Shown piece after piece: positions 20,015 through 28,492 of a stretch of 64,000 bases of DNA; within the stretch, counting starts at the first letter, position 1, and every line of letters starts with the position of its first letter. The position numbers were made by a program, and so were the translations under genes. A model generated the notes under the pieces. It was not told the DNA's origin, did no database searches, and saw only the letters and a list, made by a program, of their open reading frames with translations. The stretch comes from Arsenicitalea aurantiaca (lineage in GTDB: Bacteria; Pseudomonadota; Alphaproteobacteria; Rhizobiales; Devosiaceae), in NCBI RefSeq assembly GCF_003994485.1, contig NZ_RZNJ01000005.1:124001-188000 (forward strand), written 5' to 3'.

Positions 20015-20320
20015 ATGGTCGAACGGCTTTCGGACGCCGAGCGCAAGGCAGCGCTTCTCGAGCTCGGCAACTGGCGCCACGAGGCGGGCGAGGACCGGAT
20101 CGTGCGGGAATTCGTCTTTGCCGATTTCCGGGTCGCCTTCGGGTTCATGACGCAGGTTGCGCTTCAAGCCGAAAAGGCGGGCCATCACCCGGACTGGTCC
20201 AACAGCTACAACAGGGTGCGGATCGGGCTCACCACCCATGATGCCGGGGGGCTGAGCGAGAAGGATGTCGCGCTTGCCCGTGCGATCGACGCGGTCGCCA
20301 CAAGGATGGGCGCGCGCTAG
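20015..20320 (+). CDS. phhB: 4a-hydroxytetrahydrobiopterin dehydratase (PhhB/DCoH)
   Basis: Dehydrates pterin-4a-carbinolamine during recycling of the cofactor of aromatic amino acid hydroxylases. 101 residues. The catalytic histidine pair is present as AGHHPDWSN (H57, H58), with the helix LARAIDAVA at the end. ATG 20015 follows GGAGGA (20005-20010). No hydroxylase gene is adjacent, so the physiological partner is elsewhere or the protein has a moonlighting role. Confidence 0.93.
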   Translation: MVERLSDAERKAALLELGNWRHEAGEDRIVREFVFADFRVAFGFMTQVALQAEKAGHHPDWSNSYNRVRIGLTTHDAGGLSEKDVALARAIDAVATRMGAR

Positions 20321-20333
20321 GTCGATCCCGGCT

Positions 20334-23300
20334 TCAATGGAAATTGCGCCCGCCCGGCATGCTCGCCCGGGCGATGCGGCGGGCGAGCTCCTCGCGCTTG
20401 GTGCGCTCTGCGTCCCGGCCCGCGGGCGGTCCGGAGCGGCCTTCATCGGCGCGCGCCATGCTCGCATCCCCTATGGTGTGCCCGTCGGCAAGCTCGAGCA
20501 AATGAGGGGTCAGATCCGCAAAGGTGCGCCCCACGACATGGATGACGAGGCCTTCGCGCTGCAGCCGCCCGCGCACCGCCATCAGCCTGGCGCCCAGCAC
20601 CACGCGCCGGTTGGTCTCGAAGAGCTTGGGCCAGACGATGATGTTGGCGCTGCCGGTCTCGTCCTCGAGGGTCGCGAAGATGACCCCGCTCGCCGTGCCG
20701 GGCCGCTGCCGCACGAGCACGAGCCCGGCGATCTCGACCTCGCGGTTGAGGGGGGCGGTGGCCAGATCGGCGGCCCTGAGCGTGCCGCGGCGCGACAGCA
20801 TGGGCCGCAGGAAGGCCATGGGGTGGCCCTTGAGCGAGAGCGAGAGGCTTCGGTAATCATGGACCACCTCCTCGCCGGGGGGCATGGGCGGCAGGTCGCG
20901 GTCGGGTTCCTCGGCCGATGAGGGCGCGCCGGCCTGCGCAAAGAGCGGCAGGGTTTCGGCCCCGTCCGTGCCCCTGAGCCCACCCACTGCCCAGAGCGCG
21001 TCGCGCCGGCCGAGCCCGAGCGAGCCGAAGGCGTCGGCCTCGGCGAGCCGTTCGAGGCTTGCAGGCGCAAGTCCGGTGCGCAGCCAGAGGTCACGCACCG
21101 AATCATAGCCCCGCCCGCGCCGGGCGACGATGAGATTGATGTCGGCCTCGCGCAGGCCCTTGACGAAATTGAGCCCCAGCCGCACCCCATGGGTCGAGCG
21201 GATATCGCCCTGCTGGTCGGCATGGCGGGGCCAGACATGCGGGGCGGCGGGGCGGCCGGCCTCGAGCACGCATTCGGCATCCGAGAGATTGACGTCCACC
21301 GCATGCACCTCCACCCCGTGCTCGATGGCGTCGCGCACGATCTGGGCGGGCGCATAAAAGCCCATGGGCTGGCTGTTGAGCAGCGCACAGCAGAAGACGT
21401 CCGGATAATGGCATTTGAGCCAGCACGAGACGTAGACCAGCAGCGCAAAGGACGCCGCATGGCTTTCGGGGAAGCCATATTCGCCGAACCCCTCGATCTG
21501 GCGGAAGCAGCGCTCGGCGAAGTCGCGGTCGAAACTGTTCTTTTCCATTCCGGCGATAAAGCGCTCGCGGAAGGTGTTGATGCGCCCGTTGCGCCGCCAG
21601 GTCGCCATGGCCCGGCGCAGCTGGTCCGCCTCGCCGGGGGAAAACCCCGCCCCCACCACGGCGATCTGCATGGCCTGTTCCTGAAAGAGCGGGATGCCGA
21701 GCGTGCGCTCGAGCACCGCCCGCAGCTTTTCGGAGGGGTAGGTGATGGGCGCGCCCTCGATCCGGCGCTGCAGATAAGGATGGACCATGCCGCCCTGGAT
21801 CGGCCCGGGCCGCACGATGGCGACCTCGATGACGAAATCGTAGAACTCCCGCGGCCTGAGGCGCGGCAGCATGGTCATCTGCGCCCGGCTCTCGATCTGG
21901 AAGACGCCGATGGTGTCGGCCCGATGGGTCATGGCGTAGACACGGGCGCTCTTTTTCTCGCCTTCGGGGCGGAATTTGTCCTCGCGCTCCTCCTCCAGAA
22001 GCCCTGCAAGCGTCAGGTCCTCTCCGTAATGCACGTGCATGAGCTCGAAGGCCCGGCGGATGCAGCTGAGCATGCCCAGCGCCAACACGTCGACCTTGAG
22101 GATCCTGAGGGCGTCGATATCGTCCTTGTCCCATTCGATGACGGTGCGGCCCTCCATGGCCGCATGCGAGATGGGCACGTACTGGTCGAGCTGGTCGCGC
22201 GTCAGCACGAACCCGCCCACATGCTGGGAGAGGTGGCGGGGAAAGCCCATGAGTTCATTGGCCAGTTCGAGCGCCATGGCGAGAATGGGGTCGGCGGGAT
22301 CGAGCCCGAGCTCGCGCACCCGTTCGGGGTCGAGCGCGCGGGCGTGCCAGCCCCAGCTCAGCTGGTTCATCGCATCGACCATATCGGTGGAGAGCCCGAA
22401 GACCTTGGCCACCTCGCGCACCGCGCCCTTGGCGCGATAGGTGACGACGGTGGCGGTGAGCCCGGCGCGGTGGCGGCCATATTTCCCGTAGAGATACTGC
22501 ATGGCCTCCTCGCGGCGCTCATGCTCGAAATCGACGTCGATGTCGGGGGGCTCGTCGCGCTCGGTGGAGAGGAAGCGCCCGAAGACCAGATTGCCGACCA
22601 TGGGGTCGACCTCGGTGATGCCGAGGCAGAAGCAGACCATGGAATTGGCCGCCGAGCCGCGCCCCTGGCAGAGAATGCCGCGCTCGTCCCGGGCGAAACG
22701 AACGAGATCGTGCACGGTGAGGAAATAGGCGGCGTAGCGCTTTTCGGCGATCAGCCGCAATTCGCCCAGAACGCCGCGCCGCACCTTGAAGGGGATGCCC
22801 CGGGGGTAGCGGCGCTTCGCGCCCTCCCAGGTGAGGCGCACCAGCGTCTGCTGGGCGGTCTCGCCATTGCCCACGGTCTCCTCGGGATAGGAATATTGCA
22901 GCTGCTCGAGGCTGAAGCCGATGCGCGAGACGAGCCGGCCGGTCTCGAGCAGGGCCTCGGGATGTTCGCGGAAGAGGCGCGCCATCTCGAGGGGCGGCTT
23001 CAGATGCCGCTCGGCGTTCTGCTCGAGCCGGCGTCCGGCCTTAAAGATGGTGACGTGCTCGCGGATGCAGGTCAGCACGTCCTGGAGCCGCTGCCGCTCG
23101 GGGGCGTGATAAAGCACGTCGTTGATCGCGATCAGCGGCACGCCGCAGCGCCCGGCGAGATCGGCAAGGCGCGCGAGGCGGGCCCGGTCTTTGCCCTTAT
23201 AGGTGCAGCTGGCGCCGAGCCAGACATTGCCTCTGGCCATTCTGGCCAGTTCGGCCAGAGTGGATTCCCCGCGGTCCCAGGCCCGCTCATCCACCTGAAC

Positions 23301-23759
23301 GATGAGGAGCTGGCCCTCCAGCGCCTCGGCAAGATCGGAAAAATGGAGCGTGCAGAGGCCCTTGGCGGCACGCAGATTGCCCTTGGTGAGGAGCGTGCAG
23401 AGCCGGCCATAGGCGTCCCGGTCGGTGGGATAGGCGATGATGTCGGGCGTGCCGTCGGCAAAGCAGAGCCGCGTGCCCACCACATAGCGGAAGCCGGCAA
23501 GCGCCGGGGCGGTGGCGGGATCGCCTGCAAGCAGCCGCAGCGCGGTGAGGCCCCGCACGACGCCCGCAAAGGAGTTCCGATCGCAAAGCCCGAGCCCGGA
23601 AAGCCCGAGCGCGACGGCCTGGCTCACGAGTTCGGCCGGGTGCGAGCCGCCGCGCAAGAAGGAGAAATTGCTGGTTACCGCCAGTTCGGCATAGGCCGGA
23701 GGCGGCGCGGGCGGGCTCTGGCGGGCCGAGGGGCGAAAAGGCAGGAGGGGGCCGTCCAT
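20334..23759 (-). CDS. dnaE2: Error-prone DNA polymerase DnaE2 (ImuC)
   Basis: C-family translesion polymerase of the SOS mutasome. 1,141 residues from the preferred start. An N-terminal PHP domain (about 25-260; YAELAVTSNFSFLRGGSHP) precedes the polymerase core with PDIDVDFEHERR carrying metal-binding aspartates. A helix-hairpin-helix region near 900 and a C-terminal OB-fold (EVEIAGLVLVRQRPGTASG) follow. ATG 23759 has GAGGA five bases upstream and lies 7 nt after the imuB stop; an in-frame ATG at 23783 overlaps imuB and lacks a ribosome site. Last gene of the LexA-type operon. Confidence 0.96.
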   Translation of the reverse strand: MDGPLLPFRPSARQSPPAPPPAYAELAVTSNFSFLRGGSHPAELVSQAVALGLSGLGLCDRNSFAGVVRGLTALRLLAGDPATAPALAGFRYVVGTRLCFADGTPDIIAYPTDRDAYGRLCTLLTKGNLRAAKGLCTLHFSDLAEALEGQLLIVQVDERAWDRGESTLAELARMARGNVWLGASCTYKGKDRARLARLADLAGRCGVPLIAINDVLYHAPERQRLQDVLTCIREHVTIFKAGRRLEQNAERHLKPPLEMARLFREHPEALLETGRLVSRIGFSLEQLQYSYPEETVGNGETAQQTLVRLTWEGAKRRYPRGIPFKVRRGVLGELRLIAEKRYAAYFLTVHDLVRFARDERGILCQGRGSAANSMVCFCLGITEVDPMVGNLVFGRFLSTERDEPPDIDVDFEHERREEAMQYLYGKYGRHRAGLTATVVTYRAKGAVREVAKVFGLSTDMVDAMNQLSWGWHARALDPERVRELGLDPADPILAMALELANELMGFPRHLSQHVGGFVLTRDQLDQYVPISHAAMEGRTVIEWDKDDIDALRILKVDVLALGMLSCIRRAFELMHVHYGEDLTLAGLLEEEREDKFRPEGEKKSARVYAMTHRADTIGVFQIESRAQMTMLPRLRPREFYDFVIEVAIVRPGPIQGGMVHPYLQRRIEGAPITYPSEKLRAVLERTLGIPLFQEQAMQIAVVGAGFSPGEADQLRRAMATWRRNGRINTFRERFIAGMEKNSFDRDFAERCFRQIEGFGEYGFPESHAASFALLVYVSCWLKCHYPDVFCCALLNSQPMGFYAPAQIVRDAIEHGVEVHAVDVNLSDAECVLEAGRPAAPHVWPRHADQQGDIRSTHGVRLGLNFVKGLREADINLIVARRGRGYDSVRDLWLRTGLAPASLERLAEADAFGSLGLGRRDALWAVGGLRGTDGAETLPLFAQAGAPSSAEEPDRDLPPMPPGEEVVHDYRSLSLSLKGHPMAFLRPMLSRRGTLRAADLATAPLNREVEIAGLVLVRQRPGTASGVIFATLEDETGSANIIVWPKLFETNRRVVLGARLMAVRGRLQREGLVIHVVGRTFADLTPHLLELADGHTIGDASMARADEGRSGPPAGRDAERTKREELARRIARASMPGGRNFH

Positions 23760-23766
23760 CGCGTCC

Positions 23767-25365
23767 TCAGCAGAAAAGGCCATGGACGAACCAGCGCGGC
23801 TCGCGGGTCTCGGCGGCGTAGAGCCCCTCGCGGAAGATCCAGAAGCGGCGGCCGGCCTCGTCCTCGGCGACGTAATAATCGCGCGTCAGCGCCTCCTCCC
23901 CCGGCACCCACCATTCGATCCCGATGCGCTCGGGGCCCGAGGCGCGCAGGAACCGGTAGGGCAGCCGGCGCCAGACCATGGAGGCGGGCGGGCCGTCGGG
24001 CACCTGGGCGAGCACCTCGATGCGCTCGGGCGCGGGCAGGAGCCGCAGCGGGCGGGGCAGGGCGGGATCGGGTGCGGCGCGCGGATCATCGGGCAGGGGG
24101 GCGATGGCGGGCTCGAGCCTTACGGCCCGTTCGGGGATATGGCTGTCGACGAACCCGGTACGGCTCACCGCCAGGGGGCCGAGCCGGCTCGCCATCCGAT
24201 CCTTGAGGCGCACGAGGTCCGCCGTGCCGTCCGGAGGCGCGAAGGCGCCGTCCTGGCGGGGGGCGAGCGGGGTGATGGTGGTGGCGGCGAGCCTTATCAT
24301 GTCGATGCCGAAGCCGGCATCATACTCCCCGCCCAGCCGGTCGGCGCGGTGGGCGAAGAGGCGTGCGATGTGCCCCGGGTCGCGGGTGGGGCGTGCCGCA
24401 TTGACCGAGAGCACCATCACCTTGTGATCGACCCGGTAGAGGAAGAGATGGAAGCCCTGCGCGCCCGCGGCCTCGCGCTCGAGCTGGCCTGCGAGCCTCA
24501 GCGCGAGGTCGGCGGTGGTGGCGAGCACGTCGTCGATGAGCCCGATCGGCTCGGCGAAGCGCCGCTCCACATGGCGCTCGGGGGCGGGCAGGCGGGGCAC
24601 GAGCCGCTCATTGCCCCGGCCCAGCGCCTCGTCGAGCCGGGCGATGAACAGGCTCCCGAAGCGGGCCTGCATGGCCTTGCGCTGGCGGGCATAGAGCTGG
24701 CCGACGCGCTTGAGCCCGAGCCGGCCGAGCGCGGCGATGGTCGCCTCGGGCAGGCGCAGGGCCGAGACGGGCAGGGGCGCGAGCGCCTCCTCCTCCCCGC
24801 CCGGGGCGAGGATGGTTCCGGGGCGGTGGCGGGCAAGCGCCCAGGCGGTGCCGATGGCCGGCGCGATGGCGCCCGAGACGGAAAAACCGAGGTTTTCCAG
24901 CCGCGTCGTGACCCCGTCGAGCATGGCCTGTTCCCCGCCATAGAGATGGGCGACCCCGGCAATGTCGATGCCGAGCGTGCCATAGGCGGGTTTGTGCCGC
25001 CCCTCCTCGGGGAGCACCGAGACGATGGGGCCGGCATAGGAGTGCCAGTCGGCGAAATCGGCAAAGCGCGCGGCGAGCCATTCATGATCGGCCTCGCGCA
25101 CGATGAGGCCGGGGCAGAGCGCGCGGGCGTCCGAGAGCGGCTGGCCCGGCGAAAGGCCGGCCCGCTCGGCATGCCGGTCGACGGCGCAGAGCCGCATGCC
25201 CCCGCGCACCGTTTCCCAGAGCGCCAGAGGACGGTCGGGGGGCAGGCCGGGCTCAGCCCGCCTCAGAGTATCGGTTGCCCAGGCCGGCAGATGCAGCACC
25301 AGATGAAGGCGCGCCGGCGACGCCAGCGGCGCCGGGTTCTGCCCGATCGAGAATTGCAAAGCCAT
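23767..25365 (-). CDS. imuB: Y-family polymerase-like protein ImuB
   Basis: Mutasome hub that in known systems recruits DnaE2 to the beta clamp. 532 residues with the Y-family layout. The N-terminal motif is LHLVLHLPAWATDTLRR in place of the catalytic DxDxFF strand, and later LGIDIAGVAHLYGGE, so the acidic triad expected of an active polymerase is not visible. ATG 25365 is the only plausible start upstream of the first conserved strand. It overlaps imuA by 113 nt, with only a weak GGA-type ribosome site. Translation may depend on imuA. Confidence 0.93.
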   Translation of the reverse strand: MALQFSIGQNPAPLASPARLHLVLHLPAWATDTLRRAEPGLPPDRPLALWETVRGGMRLCAVDRHAERAGLSPGQPLSDARALCPGLIVREADHEWLAARFADFADWHSYAGPIVSVLPEEGRHKPAYGTLGIDIAGVAHLYGGEQAMLDGVTTRLENLGFSVSGAIAPAIGTAWALARHRPGTILAPGGEEEALAPLPVSALRLPEATIAALGRLGLKRVGQLYARQRKAMQARFGSLFIARLDEALGRGNERLVPRLPAPERHVERRFAEPIGLIDDVLATTADLALRLAGQLEREAAGAQGFHLFLYRVDHKVMVLSVNAARPTRDPGHIARLFAHRADRLGGEYDAGFGIDMIRLAATTITPLAPRQDGAFAPPDGTADLVRLKDRMASRLGPLAVSRTGFVDSHIPERAVRLEPAIAPLPDDPRAAPDPALPRPLRLLPAPERIEVLAQVPDGPPASMVWRRLPYRFLRASGPERIGIEWWVPGEEALTRDYYVAEDEAGRRFWIFREGLYAAETREPRWFVHGLFC

Positions 25366-26059
25366 GTTCAGTCCAGTCCAGGAAAAAGCCGGGGCTGCCG
25401 GCACCCTTGCCGAGCCGTCCCTTTTCGATGTCGACCCGCCAGCGGGGGCGGCCCGGCGCCCTCGCATCGAAGGCCATGCCGGCGCTGGGGGCGGGGCTGA
25501 GCCGCCAGCGGAAGCGGGCCGCGCTCGCTTCCCGCCCCGTGCCGTAGCGCAGCAGCAGCACCGTGCTGCCCGCATCGGCGGCACGCAGGCTGAGCCGGCG
25601 GCTGGCGGTGAAATCGAGCGCCTTGTGGGGCCGGCCGATATCGGCGATGACCGCGGCGACGGCCCGGCAGAGCGCCGCCTCCTCGATGGCCCAGAGCAGT
25701 TCGACGACGCTTTCCACCCGGCAGATGAGCAGGCTTTCGGGCGACACCCCGAAATGGGCGAGCCCCGCGCCATAGGGCAGGCCCGCCTCCTGGGCCTCCC
25801 CTGCCATCTGCACGAAGACGAGGGCCGGGCGGCCCGGGCCGAGCAGCGGCCGGGCGAGCCCGAGCGCGAAGCCCAGCATGGCCGCGCCATTGCGCCTTGC
25901 GTCGGTGAAGACCTCGTGCAGCAGCCCGCCGGGCAGGGCGAGCGGGTCCTGGGATGTCGGAAGGGGCGCCATCTCCTCCCCGGAGGCGGGCAGGCGCTCC
26001 TCGAGGGCGGCGATTCGCGCCCTCAGCGTTTCGATCTGCGCGTGCTTGCGCCCATGCAT
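25253..26059 (-). CDS. imuA: ImuA, RecA/SulA-like mutasome protein
   Basis: 268 residues; first gene of the imuA-imuB-dnaE2 cassette used for SOS mutagenesis. A helical N-terminus (IETLRARIAALEERL) precedes the RecA-like ImuA core: GGLLHEVFTD, a poorly conserved nucleotide loop, the QMAGEAQEAGLPYGAGL region and a VIADIGRP strand. A C-terminal FRWRLSPAPS region follows. The last 35 residues or so are Ala/Gly-rich and encoded within the overlap with imuB. ATG 26059 has GGAGG 9 nt upstream. The LexA-type box is 31 nt upstream of the start. Confidence 0.9.
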   Translation of the reverse strand: MHGRKHAQIETLRARIAALEERLPASGEEMAPLPTSQDPLALPGGLLHEVFTDARRNGAAMLGFALGLARPLLGPGRPALVFVQMAGEAQEAGLPYGAGLAHFGVSPESLLICRVESVVELLWAIEEAALCRAVAAVIADIGRPHKALDFTASRRLSLRAADAGSTVLLLRYGTGREASAARFRWRLSPAPSAGMAFDARAPGRPRWRVDIEKGRLGKGAGSPGFFLDWTEHGFAILDRAEPGAAGVAGAPSSGAASAGLGNRYSEAG

Positions 26060-26089
26060 GGCAGGGGCCTCCCGGTCGAGTGATGCTTA

Positions 26090-26104
26090 GAACAAAAAGA
26101 GAAC
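26090..26104 (-). promoter_or_regulatory. SOS box (LexA site) of imuA-imuB-dnaE2
   Basis: On the minus strand GTTC-TCTTTTT-GTTC, an exact fit to the alphaproteobacterial LexA consensus GTTC-N7-GTTC with an AT-rich spacer. It lies 31-45 nt upstream of imuA, where it would overlap the promoter. Confidence 0.88.
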
Positions 26105-26301
26105 ATCACTCGGGCCGGGAAGAGTCAAGGCGAGTCTTTTCGCCTCTTCGCGGACGGGGGCGGAGCCGCGATTGTTGCAGCAAAGCCGCCCTCGGGCTCA
26201 AGTCGGCGTGAGAGCCCGTCCAAGCCATTGAGCGGCCAGCCGAACCCGCCTATCTCTCGGACAAGACGCCGTCCACGACCAGCCCCCGGAAGGACCGAGC
26301 C

Positions 26302-26757
26302 ATGTTCGACGCCATCACCCGACTTTTCACCAGATCCGAAGAGCCGGTAAAGGTCGACGAGCCGCGCATCGCGGTCGCGGCGCTGCTCGTGCATCTGGCG
26401 GCGGTGGATGGCTCGGTCAAGCCCGAGGAGCGCAAGGCGATCGAAGGCGTGCTGATCGACAGCTATGATCTGTCCGACGCCGAAGTCGAAAAGCTGATCG
26501 CCGAGGCGACCCGCCGCGACAATGAGGCTGTGGATTTTTATCGCTTCACTTCCGAACTGATGGCGCTCGATGAGGCCGAGCGCGTCGAGATCGTCCGGAT
26601 GATGTGGCAGGTCGTCTTTGCGGACGACAAGAATCACGAGCTCGAGGACAACATGGTCTGGCGCATCGCCGAACTGCTCGGCGTCTCTGCCCGCCAGCGC
26701 ACCGTTCTGCGCAACCAGATGGCGCGCGGGGGCGCCGCGGCCGAAAAGCCCGCCTGA
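26302..26757 (+). CDS. TerB family tellurite-resistance-like protein
   Basis: 151 residues forming a TerB/DjlA-N-type helical bundle. AALLVHLAAVDGSVKPEER carries the metal-binding DG(S)xxxxE pattern, and a second acidic turn appears in WQVVFADDKNHELED. No other ter gene is nearby, so tellurite resistance should not be assumed; single TerB proteins are common in alphaproteobacteria and poorly understood. Start ATG 26302 with AAGGA upstream. Confidence 0.88.
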   Translation: MFDAITRLFTRSEEPVKVDEPRIAVAALLVHLAAVDGSVKPEERKAIEGVLIDSYDLSDAEVEKLIAEATRRDNEAVDFYRFTSELMALDEAERVEIVRMMWQVVFADDKNHELEDNMVWRIAELLGVSARQRTVLRNQMARGGAAAEKPA

Positions 26758-26780
26758 GCGCCCGCCCCCTACGCAGGAAA

Positions 26781-26812
26781 AAGGCCCGGAACGCGGCAGC
26801 GTCCCGGGCCTT
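26781..26812. terminator. Bidirectional Rho-independent terminator
   Basis: AAGGCCCGG on the left pairs with CCGGGCCTT on the right, extended by ACGC/GCGT around a short GGCA loop. A-tract before and CATTTT after. It separates the convergent terB and the 79-residue membrane protein. Confidence 0.8.
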
Positions 26813-26819
26813 CGCATTT

Positions 26820-27059
26820 TCAGAAGATGCGATCGAGCAGGTTTGGTCCGGGCATCTCGTCGATCAGCCAGAGCGCGGCGAGCACGACAAGGATGATGAC
26901 GCCGATCCGCGCCCAATTGGGCCCCTCCCGCTCCGCCGGCGGGGGCGGGGCAAAGCGCGATGGCTGTCCCTCGCCCTCGATCCGGGTGAGCCGAAGCCCG
27001 AGATCGGTCTGGGCCGCCTCGATGCGGGCGAGGCGGGCTTCGATTGGGTTTTCGCTCAT
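26820..27059 (-). CDS. Small C-terminally anchored membrane protein, hypothetical
   Basis: 79 residues: a helical N-terminus with heptad pattern (IEARLARIEAAQTDLGLRL), a Pro-rich linker (PPPPAE) and a single membrane helix (IGVIILVVLAALWLI) near the end. The family is not recognised. It lies 8 nt after the PepSY protein gene and probably shares its transcript. Ends just before the terminator. Confidence 0.7.
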   Translation of the reverse strand: MSENPIEARLARIEAAQTDLGLRLTRIEGEGQPSRFAPPPPAEREGPNWARIGVIILVVLAALWLIDEMPGPNLLDRIF

Positions 27060-27067
27060 GGTACCGC

Positions 27068-28030
27068 TCAGAAGCCGCGGCGGAGCTGTTCCTTGTAGAC
27101 CTCGCCATTGAGGTCGACATGCAGCCGCACCGGCTCGCCCTCGGGATTGGTGGCGACGAGCTCGACATGGCGCGGCTTGCGCTCGAGCGCGCCCGAAATC
27201 ACATAGCCCTGTCCCTCGACGCTATCGCGCAGGGCGGCTTCGTTGAAATCGGCCGGCACGCGCGGGCGCGGTCCGTCCACCGAGACCCGGCCCACCCGGT
27301 CGTCATTGCGGATCTCGATCTCGATCTCGCGCCCGTCCTCGGTATAGCCCTCGACCTTGTAGTGGTTGCGGCGGCTCTCGAACTCCATCACGTCCACGAT
27401 GCCGCGCTCGGCAATGGCGCGCTGGACCTCTTCTGGCAGGAGAAGCGACAGATCGACACTGGTGGCGCGCCGGTCGTCATCGACGTCGATGTCCCGGATG
27501 GTGCCGTCGAAATAGAGGTCGATGTCGATGTCCCGGCCATCGGCGTCGCGCACTTCGAACTCGAAATGATCGTCCTCGCGGTCATCGAGCCGGATGTCGC
27601 TGAACCCCATGCCCTCGAGGATCGCGATCGCCGCCGCCTCGTCGATCGGGCCCGAGGCGACGGGCGCGGCCGAAGCGGCCGGCGTGGCAGGAGCCGCCTG
27701 GGCGACCTGCGCCGCGGGAGCGCCCGCCAGAAGCTCGGTGCCGTCGGCGCGGGTGACGGAGGTCGCGCGGAACCCGTCGGGCGTCGCCTCCCCGACGATG
27801 ACGAGGGTTTCCCCGTTTTCGAGGCTGAGGCCCTCTGCCAAGGGGCGGGCGGGATCGACGAGCACGCGGCCGGTCTCGTCCTCGATGAGGAAGCGCGAGC
27901 CGAACACGTCGCCGACCTCGCCCTGGATGACCGTGCCCGGCAGCTGCTCGATCGGCATCTGGGCGATGGCGAGGCCCGCCGGCAGGGCGAGCGCGGTGGC
28001 GAGCAGAAGGGCGTGGCGGGTAAGGCGCAT
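27068..28030 (-). CDS. Secreted protein with OB-like domain and three PepSY-like repeats
   Basis: 320 residues from ATG 28030, chosen because GGAGA lies 8 nt upstream; an ATG at 28051 has none. A signal peptide ends near LPAGLAIA (cleavage about residue 23). A beta-rich OB/BOF-like segment follows (about 35-95, GEVGDVFGSRFLIEDETG), then an Ala/Pro linker and three PepSY-like units (about 125-185, 190-250, 260-320). The first is full of Asp (DIDIDLYFDG), suggesting cation binding, though that is inference. It is divergent from a second PepSY protein that heads a two-component operon, with a paired-repeat dyad between them, so it is a likely target or partner of that system. Confidence 0.75.
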   Translation of the reverse strand: MRLTRHALLLATALALPAGLAIAQMPIEQLPGTVIQGEVGDVFGSRFLIEDETGRVLVDPARPLAEGLSLENGETLVIVGEATPDGFRATSVTRADGTELLAGAPAAQVAQAAPATPAASAAPVASGPIDEAAAIAILEGMGFSDIRLDDREDDHFEFEVRDADGRDIDIDLYFDGTIRDIDVDDDRRATSVDLSLLLPEEVQRAIAERGIVDVMEFESRRNHYKVEGYTEDGREIEIEIRNDDRVGRVSVDGPRPRVPADFNEAALRDSVEGQGYVISGALERKPRHVELVATNPEGEPVRLHVDLNGEVYKEQLRRGF

Positions 28031-28083
28031 GATGTGTCTCCGTTTGGACATTGGCGATGTCCGGGGTGTAGCAGGAGCCGCTT

Positions 28084-28119
28084 GAACGCCTCTGGAACGG
28101 CGCGGTTCAATCTCGGTTC
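28084..28119. promoter_or_regulatory. Dyad of paired direct repeats, GAAC-N7-GAAC-N6-GTTC-N7-GTTC
   Basis: GAAC at 28084-28087 and 28095-28098, GTTC at 28105-28108 and 28116-28119. Each pair has an 11-bp period, which fits a dimer of an OmpR-family regulator on one face of DNA, and the two pairs point outward to the two divergent PepSY genes. The right-hand repeat extends to GGTTCA in both halves. The core also fits the LexA format, but the spacers are not AT-rich. Binding by the adjacent response regulator is inference. Confidence 0.55.
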
Positions 28120-28144
28120 AGCATTTTCATGCTATCGAACGCTC

Positions 28145-28492
28145 ATGAAAACCGCCCTTCGTACCCTCCTGCTGATCGGTTCGCTCATCCTTGCGGGCGC
28201 GTTCGCCGGCACGCCCGCTTTCGCGCAGGCGCTGCAGGCGGAGCAGCAGGAGGAGCGGATGGCGCCCCTGCCCATCACTGCGGCAATGGCCGCGGCGACG
28301 GGGCGCTTTGCCGGGCGCATCATCGGGGCCGAGCTCGTTGCCGGCCGGCCCGAGGAGATGACGGACATGGTCTATGCCTTTCGCATGCTGACCGATGGCG
28401 GGGACATCCTTGCGATCCGCGTGGATGCGCGCGATGGCACCATCCTCGAGGTCGACGGGCGCGGGCTCGTCGCGGCGCGGCGGCGGCCATGA
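28145..28492 (+). CDS. Small periplasmic PepSY-domain protein, FeuN-like
   Basis: 115 residues: a signal peptide (cleavage after TPAFA, about residue 27), a short linker and one PepSY-like domain (RIIGAELVAGRP ... ILAIRVDARDGTILEVDG). It heads an operon with an OmpR-type regulator and a sensor kinase, overlapping the regulator by ATGA. This matches the architecture of rhizobial feuN-feuP-feuQ, in which FeuN is a small periplasmic inhibitor of the FeuQ kinase. The equivalence is inferred from order and domains. Ribosome site weak. Confidence 0.75.
   Translation: MKTALRTLLLIGSLILAGAFAGTPAFAQALQAEQQEERMAPLPITAAMAAATGRFAGRIIGAELVAGRPEEMTDMVYAFRMLTDGGDILAIRVDARDGTILEVDGRGLVAARRRP

Noticed and set aside
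21189-24206. A 1,005-codon open frame on the plus strand antisense to dnaE2/imuB
   Set aside because: It mirrors the codon structure of a high-GC gene, has no domain or ribosome site and low-complexity composition; dnaE2 and imuB motifs are unequivocal.
25366-25890. Upstream extension of imuB through imuA
   Set aside because: The translation is Arg/Ser-rich without conservation; imuA is coding in the other frame.
26302-26757. Tellurite resistance operon
   Set aside because: Only a lone TerB-like gene is present, with no terC, terD or related genes.
28084-28119. The dyad as a pair of LexA boxes
   Set aside because: The core fits GTTC-N7-GTTC, but the spacers are GC-rich, there are two mirrored copies and the adjacent genes encode a response regulator system. 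An OmpR-type site is more likely, though LexA is not excluded.
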